Below, piece after piece: positions 58,122 to 64,000 of a DNA stretch of 64,000 bases. Position numbers and translations under genes: made by a program. Positions within the stretch are counted from its first letter, which is position 1, and every line of letters starts with the position of its first letter. The stretch is taken from assembly GCA_033398695.1 (NCBI GenBank), contig CM065809.1, positions 85,045,644 through 85,109,643 of the forward strand, read 5' to 3'. The stretch comes from Orobanche coerulescens (lineage: Eukaryota; Streptophyta; Magnoliopsida; Lamiales; Orobanchaceae). The notes beneath the pieces were generated by a model. It saw only the letters and a list, made by a program, of their open reading frames with translations, was not told the DNA's origin and made no database searches.

Positions 58122-58889
58122 TATAACACCCCCAAATCCTATTGGGTTATTACAGTGCCGTGGACCCCACGCCAGGAGATCCACCAGGCGAACATGACTA
58201 AAATACATTAAATTAAACAACAAGGGAAAATCATAGTCCCTACCATGATATCCGACACAATATTCCGATAAGGAATTTCAACGACAAAAAATGGCCTACA
58301 TGGCCAAAATGAAATACAACAGCATCCACGAACATCTGTTCGGGTAATACAACACGACAACAACTGACAAGACTGGAGTACACTCCAACTGACTGACCAA
58401 CAATGAACAACTCGGACTAGTATCGCTCGTATGCCTCGTCGCCATCGTCATGCCCCTGTGCCTCAACTCTCTCCTCGCAAGCACCTAAAACATGAAAACA
58501 TGTTCCGCCCCAGGTCGATCATCCAGATAATGAACATCAAATACATGTATAACATGATATGCATCCAAAGGCAGAATGAAATGGTATAATGATGATAATA
58601 ATACGAGATGCTCACAAACCAAGGTAAGAACCGAGCATTCGTGAAATACTATGCCCACGACATACTATTAATACCTGTTCGACAGGTTAGAACATAAGTG
58701 CCCAACGGCGAATCATAATCACAGAATACCACAATGAATTACACGACATGAACCAAACCAGAACAGGATTAAATATGAATCACAATGCCCGGAGGCTCCA
58801 ATGAAATTAACAAGACAATCACAAGGTCTAAAAAAACACTCAGTAAATCACAAATATCACAATCGATATGAAGCCAAACGGAAGTCATT

Positions 58890-59222
58890 ATTGATTAGGG
58901 CGAAGCCACGGCACGGCCGTATCACAATTAGGGCGAAGCCACGGCATGAAAGCCGTATCACAATTAGGGCGAAGCCACGGCATGAAAGCCGTATCACAAT
59001 TAGGGCGAGCCACGGCATGAAAGCCGTATCACAATTGGCCGGGCCACGGCATGAAAGCCGTATCACAATTAGGGCGAAGCCATGGCATGAAAGCCGTATC
59101 ACAATTAGGGAAGAAGCCCCGGCATGAAAGCCGTATCACAATTAGGGCCGAAGCCACTGCATGAAAGCCGTATCACAATTAGGGCCGAAGCCACGGCATG
59201 AAAGCCGTATCACAATTAGGGA
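58890..59222 (-). repeat. 36-bp satellite-like array in F LTR (about 9 units)
   Basis: Units of about 36 bp with CACGGCATGAAAGCCGTATC and CACAATTAGGGCGAAGC. ACGGC pairs with GCCGT in each unit around an ATGAAA loop. Units vary slightly (AGGGCGAAGC / GGCCGGGC / AGGGCCGAAGC). The open frame across it (ITIRAKPRHESR repeated) is only the repeat translated. Confidence 0.88.
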
Positions 59223-59261
59223 TGGTATGCTGTCTTGAGTCGGCCAGCACCATCCTCGACA

Positions 59262-59540
59262 GTCCCAACTCAACACCTCGATTGCCTTAGAACGGTTAAC
59301 CGATGACAATGATGCAGCGGATGATTCCATGAATGCTTGAGCGCTTCGATTTCATTATAATGGCTAATCGATATGAACGATATGATGAATGATTGAATAC
59401 CTCGATTGCCTTAGAACGGTCAATCGATACAATGATATAGTGAATGATTGAATATTTCGATTTGCCTGCGAACGGCAATTCGATAACAATGATATGAAGG
59501 ATGCCTCGGTACCTTTAATCGGTTACCGACGACGAAGGTG
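59262..59540 (-). repeat. Second hairpin array in F LTR
   Basis: Longer-period units containing CTCGATTGCCTTAGAACGG and TTTCGATTTGCCTGCGAACG followed by GCAATTCGA, then CGGTACCTTTAATCGGTTAC followed by CG. Arms on either side of CC...GG can pair in most units (TCGATTG with CAATCGA). Confidence 0.7.
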
Positions 59541-60475
59541 AGAAATGAATAAGCCAATGCCTTTAATCGGCGTGTACAGTTTTAATGACAATCCAAAAAG
59601 GAATAACAATAAATATTTGGCAAAATTGCCGAAAGGTATCGTATCGAACGATCTCTTAATATCAATGAATTCATGAAGAGACTAAGTCTCGGAATGGTAC
59701 AACACATTTATACACATATATGATGACATTAATCTCATTTACTAGTACAAGTATAAAACTTGCCTCAAACCGAAGGCGAGGAAGTCCTTCCACGAACCAC
59801 GTCCTTAATAGGGAATACCGGCCACTCGAACAACCTTGAATTACACAAGCACCAACAATTCGCTTAATATATGAATCAAACACGAATATAACGAACTCGA
59901 AACGTCGATACGATTAAACTAAGTTCATTGGGGCATTATATCGAATACGTTGTGGCCAAACTCCGATTGTTTACAATCAAACCTCAATATACCAATATCA
60001 AATCCCCCAAGAAGTGTTTCAAACCAACAAAACATCTCCAAAACGATCAATAATCCGTTATGAATATCCAAAAACGTGATTATAACAACAATTAGTCGAA
60101 AATCCCCAATTCCAACTCGATTTTCAACGTGTTCTTGAATAATTCCTCAATAATCCAATGAATCCTTATACAAACTCATAATCATATACATATCCCTTCA
60201 TATAACATGATTATAACGTCCAAAACATCATATCTCAACACAAAATCGAAGTCCAAAGTGTTGAAGAATTTACCTCTTGAAGATCCAACCAATTCGATCC
60301 GATGAAAACGTGTAAAAACGACTATCCAAGCTTCCCAAATGATTGAAGGTGATGAAAATACACACTCAAATGATAATTGATGAAGAAATCTCTCCCTCAA
60401 GTTATTCTCTCTCGGTTGCAGGTGAAGAAGATGGAAAAAAATGGAAGAAATGAGCTCAAAATGCTCAAAAAATGA

Positions 60476-60482
60476 ATTTATA
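60476..60482 (-). promoter_or_regulatory. TATA box of F LTR
   Basis: Minus strand CCCCTATAAATTC directly downstream of the GC block. Confidence 0.65.
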
Positions 60483-60489
60483 GGGGTTG

Positions 60490-60810
60490 ACTCGGCAGCC
60501 AGACTCGACCGTGCCCGCCTGACACGGTCGCGGCGCGCATCTGGCCGGCAGGGACTCGACCGTGTCCTGCTTGACACGGTCGCGGCGCGAAGGGGCCTAC
60601 CGACAGTGACCCGTCCGCGGCGCTCGGCATTGACTCGACCGTGCCAGACGACACGGTCGGGCGTGTCGGCAGTCGCTTCTGGCTTATCCGGAAGGGTTCG
60701 ACTCGGCCGTGCCAGACGACACGGTCGGGTCCTGAGGCAGACACTTCGGCACTTTCCGGACGAGTACGGCACGGGCCGTGTCGGACGACACGGCCGAGTT
60801 CGTTCGGCAG
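60490..60810 (-). repeat. GC-rich palindromic block of F LTR
   Basis: Repeated pairs of inverted words on the plus strand: ACTCGACCGTG with GACACGGTCG, separated by 4-9 bp, near 60498-60530, 60552-60582, 60632-60660, 60700-60728 and 60770-60800. GACTCGGCCGTG at 60700-60711 is identical to a word in the copia D leader. Confidence 0.85.
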
Positions 60811-61170
60811 TGATCGGCCAAAACTGAAAAATGAGCGGTTGAGCTAAAACGACCATAACTCTCTCGTCCGGACTCCGATTGACTCACCGTTCGAACCATT
60901 GGAAAGCTAACTCGATGCTATATAATATTGCAAAGATTTAGAATTTTTGGAGTTACCAAAAAATTAATGTTGATCTAACAAAGTCGAACTCATATGAGGA
61001 AAGTTGAAACAATGAACAATAACGATACACAACTCGAAGTTTTTCCGAATGGTGAACACGGTGAATGAATATGATTGATGAATGATTATAATCGAGTGAA
61101 AATAAACTGAGTGACAATTACGGGTGATAATTACCGAATGAAAATGAATGAATTACAACAGGATATTACA

Positions 61171-61188
61171 TACACCCCCTTAAAAGAG
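61171..61188 (-). other. Polypurine tract of F
   Basis: Element orientation CTCTTTTAAGGGGGTGTA before the LTR start TGTAATATCC. Confidence 0.7.
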
Positions 61189-61204
61189 TTTCGTCCCGAA
61201 ACTA

Positions 61205-61560
61205 AGGGACAAACAAATAGGGATAATTCTCCCACAAACTATCCTCGGTTTCACAAGAAGCCTCTAAGACTCAGATTCTAGACCACTGAATCTTGACCAA
61301 AGGAATCGACCTATTCCTCAACTGTTTGATTCGCCGCTCCAACACTCGTACAGGACGCTCCTCGTACGAATGATCATCCGCGATCTCGATTTCGTCGAAC
61401 TGAAGTATGTGACTCGGGTCGGCAACATACTTCCGCAACTGAGAGGCGTGAAACACATTATGAATTCGGCTCAATGCCGGAGGCAAAGCCAATCGATAAG
61501 CTAACTCGCCTACTCGATCCAAAATTTCAAACGGTCCAATGAATCTCGGACTCAACTTCC
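61205..61560 (-). pseudogene. Pol tail (integrase C-terminus/chromodomain) of F
   Basis: [20 protein letters not shown], then [17 protein letters not shown] and [13 protein letters not shown], match the corresponding chromovirus segments at 10858-11230. A TGA (61271) follows, after which the frame continues VLEASCETEDSLWE and YPYLF, a decayed chromodomain end. Nothing of gag, PR, RT or the integrase core was found in F, so this roughly 350-bp piece is the only coding relic and shows that F derives from a chromovirus. Confidence 0.85.
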
Positions 61561-61599
61561 CCCGTCTTCCGAAATGGAAAATACCTCGACTTGGTACCT

Positions 61600-62330
61600 C
61601 AACGATTAGAGGTATATCCGACGATGAACTCGCCGCTAACTATGATCTCAGAAGGTCACGAGAATGAAAGTGACTAAAATGAATGATGAATGATAATTGA
61701 CTATAAATCCGACCAGGATTAAGAATGGCTCACCAAGGTGAATTAATAACGTCATGAGTGATAGTTCAAGTGAAATTATTGGAGCCGTTGTTCCTCGTGA
61801 ATTAAATGATTATGTTCATGATGACAAGTCTCAACATGATTGATATATGATGAATGACTTAAGTGAATGAATGAACGACAATGAAATGAATGATTATCCT
61901 ATTACCGAACAAGAATTAACTTGCTCAAAACCGGTGATGGATGTCATATTGTATCACAGTTAAAGTAAACAACAGTCGAACTCGTTGTCTGAGATGAAGA
62001 TGCTCTTCCAGCACGAAGACGACTAGAAAACGATCCCTTGGACGTCGGAGTCCGATGTTCCTCTGACAGCTCTTTCCATACCGAGGCAGGAAAGTCACGT
62101 GATAATTACAGATCTCGTATGAAGATCGCATTATGATTATGAGACGGAATGATAACAATGAGCATACACGCTCTAACACAATGAATGCATTAATAATGCG
62201 GTAAAATGATCGTCCACATGACACCGGAATATGATGAGATCCCATGAAAGATCAAATGAGGTAACATGATTACCTGATGAAATTCCTGAAATGATTACCT
62301 TGAACAAGTTAACAAGGTTGAAAATTCAAT
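61600..62330 (-). other. F internal region without recognised gene
   Basis: Low-complexity ATGAATGA-rich sequence with a few G/C-richer islands (61925-62245). No gag or pol motif seen. Confidence 0.5.
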
Positions 62331-62339
62331 CCACAAGAT

Positions 62340-63160
62340 CAACAATGAACAATGAGATGGATGGATGATTAATGAATTGGTGAGCAATGAGTGAGTGATG
62401 AATGAACTAACTAAGCAATGAGATTGAATAAGTGATTAATGATTAAGCGAGTAATGAGATAGACTGAGTGAAGAATGAATTAATTGAGTAATGAGATTGG
62501 TGAGTGATGAATGAATTAATTGAGCAATGAGATCGATTGGGTGTTGAATGAATTAATGAATAATGAGATTGAGTGAGTCTTGAATGAATTACTTGAGTAA
62601 TGAGATTGGTGAGTGATGAATGAATTAATCGGCGATGAGATTAATCGAGTGATTAATGAATTAATCGAACAATGAGATTAGCGAGTGATGAATGAATTGA
62701 TGAACAATGAGATTGGTGAGTGATTAATGAATTAATCGAACAATGAGATTGACTAAGTGATGAAGGAATTAATCGAGTGATGTATGAATTAAGCGAGCAA
62801 TGATATCGATTTGGGTGATGAATGAATTAACCGAGTGATGAATGAATTAACCGAGTGATGAATGAATTAATTGAGTGATGAATGAATTAATCGAGTGATG
62901 AATGATATTGGTGAGTGATGAATGAATTAACCGAGTGATGAATGAATTATCCGAGTAATGATATTGGTGAGTGATGAGCAGAATTAATAGAGTGATGAAT
63001 GATATTGACTGAGTGATGAATGAATTAACCGAGTGATGAATGAATTATCTGAGTAATGATATTGACTGAGTGATGAACGAATTAACTGAGTGATGAATGA
63101 TATTGACTGAGTGATGAATGAATTAATTGAACGATGAGATTAATATAGTGATGAATGAAT
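62340..63160 (-). repeat. AT-rich minisatellite in F internal region
   Basis: Some 30-40 imperfect copies of a roughly 20-23-bp unit, GAGTGATGAATGAATTAAYC, with longer variants including GAGTAATGAGATTGG. It lies between the PBS and the pol relic, where gag would be. Confidence 0.85.
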
Positions 63161-63564
63161 TAACATGATCGACAAGATCAAAATGGTGATTGAGGATTAT
63201 TAACTGGTGAATGAGTTGATCCTTAGCACTTACACAGGTCACACGTGCTCCAAAACAATTAGTCATGAATCAATCATAACAATAATATCACATATATGTT
63301 TCAACAAATCATGAATAATTAATGACATGATAAATGTATGAACATAAAGAGAATCGAGTCCTTACACAGGTCATACGAAGCTTCGAGGTCTCGCGATACT
63401 AGTCTTCACTGACGACGACTCGATGAATGAATGACTCGTGCAGTCGCACTAATATTACGACTCACAAAACCTGACTGACTAGATTGTCATAACCTGACAA
63501 TCCCACTACTACCGCGACGGTAGGACCACATAACTCACATCTCAGGGTATTACACAACCCAAAT

Positions 63565-63575
63565 CTCTGATACCA
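63565..63575 (-). other. Primer binding site of F
   Basis: Minus strand TGGTATCAGAG, four bases from the LTR start at 63580, followed by ATTTGGG. Confidence 0.8.
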
Positions 63576-63579
63576 TTTC

Positions 63580-64000
63580 TGTAACACCCCCAAATCCTAT
63601 TGGGTTATTACAGTGCCGTGGACCCCACGCCAGGAGATCCACCAGGCGAACATGACTAAAATACATTAAATTAAACAACAAGGGAAAATCATAGTCCCTA
63701 CCATGATATCCGACACAATATTCCGATAAGGAATTTCAACGACAAAAGTGGCCTACATGGCCAAAATGAAATACAACAGCATCCACGAACATCTGTTCGG
63801 GTAATACAACACGACAACAACTGACAAGACTGGAGTACACTCCAACTGACTGACCAACAATGAACAACTCAGACTAGTATCGCTCGTATGCCTCGTCGCC
63901 ATCGTCATGCCCCGTGCCTCAACTCTCTCCTCGCAAGCACCTAAAACATGAAAACATGTTCCGCCCCACGGTCGGGTCATCCAGATAATGAACATCAAAT
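63580..64000 (-). repeat. 5' LTR of F, end portion
   Basis: TGTAACACCCCCAAATCC onward, colinear with 58122-58545. Runs off the window. Confidence 0.9.

Larger units (their letters stand above)
58122..61170 (-). repeat. 3' LTR of F
   Basis: Element orientation TGTAATATCCTG (61170) to GGGGGTGTTATA (58122). GC block 60810-60490, TATA box TATAAAT at 60476-60482, hairpin arrays 59540-58890. Confidence 0.9.
58122..64000 (-). mobile_element. Gypsy LARD-like element F, nested in E1's 3' LTR
   Basis: 3' LTR 58122-61170 (about 3.05 kb), PPT 61171-61188, internal 61171-63579 (2.4 kb) with only the last piece of pol, PBS 63565-63575, 5' LTR from 63580 to beyond the window. The start of the two LTRs matches over about 400 bp with few differences. 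The terminal TG is TA at 58122. The target duplication cannot be checked because the right end is outside. Confidence 0.9.

Noticed and set aside
58801..59127. Open frame with repeated ITIRAKPRHESR peptide
   Set aside because: It is the translation of the 36-bp hairpin array; unit length is a multiple of three, so the frame stays open by chance. No start context or homologue motif.
58890..59222. Possible CRISPR-like array
   Set aside because: Units are contiguous with no unique spacers, lie inside an LTR of a plant retrotransposon, and no cas gene is near.
60182..60856. 224-codon minus-strand frame in the F LTR and overlapping plus-strand frames
   Set aside because: Covers the GC-rich palindromic block, where stop codons are rare on both strands; Arg/Pro-rich low-complexity product, no motif.
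62340..63160. Possible CRISPR or coding repeat
   Set aside because: Short AT-rich degenerate units without spacers; no long frame. Treated as minisatellite.

Overview
The window is plant nuclear DNA made almost entirely of nested LTR retrotransposons. No host gene, tRNA, rRNA or CRISPR locus was recognised. The evidence for an angiosperm repeat-rich (probably heterochromatic) region is chromovirus-type Ty3/gypsy pol with a chromodomain, a Tat-like gypsy gag, Ty1/copia gag-PR-INT-RT-RH blocks, primer sites matching plant initiator-Met tRNA (TGGTATCAGAGC), and about 2-3 kb LTRs ending TG...CA. I cannot name the species.

Layout from left to right. 1-2219 is the 5' end of a Tat-like gypsy element (minus strand) inserted in a decayed chromovirus (2220-5009, plus). 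The decayed element is cut by a SIRE-like copia LTR fragment (5010-6107). That fragment is cut by copia element A (plus, 6108-19399, LTR 6108-8106). A contains a nearly complete Tekay/Del-type chromovirus (minus, 8866-17667, TSD TTTAT). A's gag is then cut at 19399 by a gypsy LTR, G (19400-20262). G is cut by copia B (minus, 20263-28147), and B's right LTR is cut by copia C (minus, 28148-43401). C's RT is cut by copia D (plus, 31128-40235, TSD TCATT). C's leader is cut by gypsy E1 (43402-58121). E1's LTR contains its relative E2 (46380-54738, TSD GTTGC), and E1's 3' LTR is cut by gypsy F (minus, 58122 to beyond the end). None of the outer elements A, G, B, C, E1 or the SIRE-like LTR closes inside the window, so the chain is open to the right. 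Several insertions can be proved from the empty site, because a sister copy of the same element elsewhere in the window is uninterrupted at that point.

How the parts work. Copia A-D are one family; B has the most complete enzyme set but carries stops and frameshifts. C and D share an RT-core deletion, so they look like a non-autonomous sub-lineage moved in trans. E1, E2 and F have long LTRs and short internal regions with no gag-pol (F keeps only the pol tail), which makes them LARD-like passengers. A Tekay-like chromovirus is a plausible helper.

The feature I find most unusual is not a gene. Every gypsy LTR family here carries a GC-rich block built from short palindromic words next to its TATA box, and the copia elements carry a comparable block in the leader between PBS and gag. 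The word differs between relatives while the flanks stay homologous: GTGCCGCGGCAC in E1, TTACGTACGTAA in E2, GACACGG/CCGTGTC words in F and D, GGCGATCGCC in the Tat-like LTR. Some words recur in unrelated superfamilies. In the Tekay element the block differs far more between the two LTRs than the rest of the LTR does. Downstream of the TATA box the gypsy LTRs also carry tandem arrays of hairpin-forming units. All comparisons were made by eye; no alignment or database search was run.
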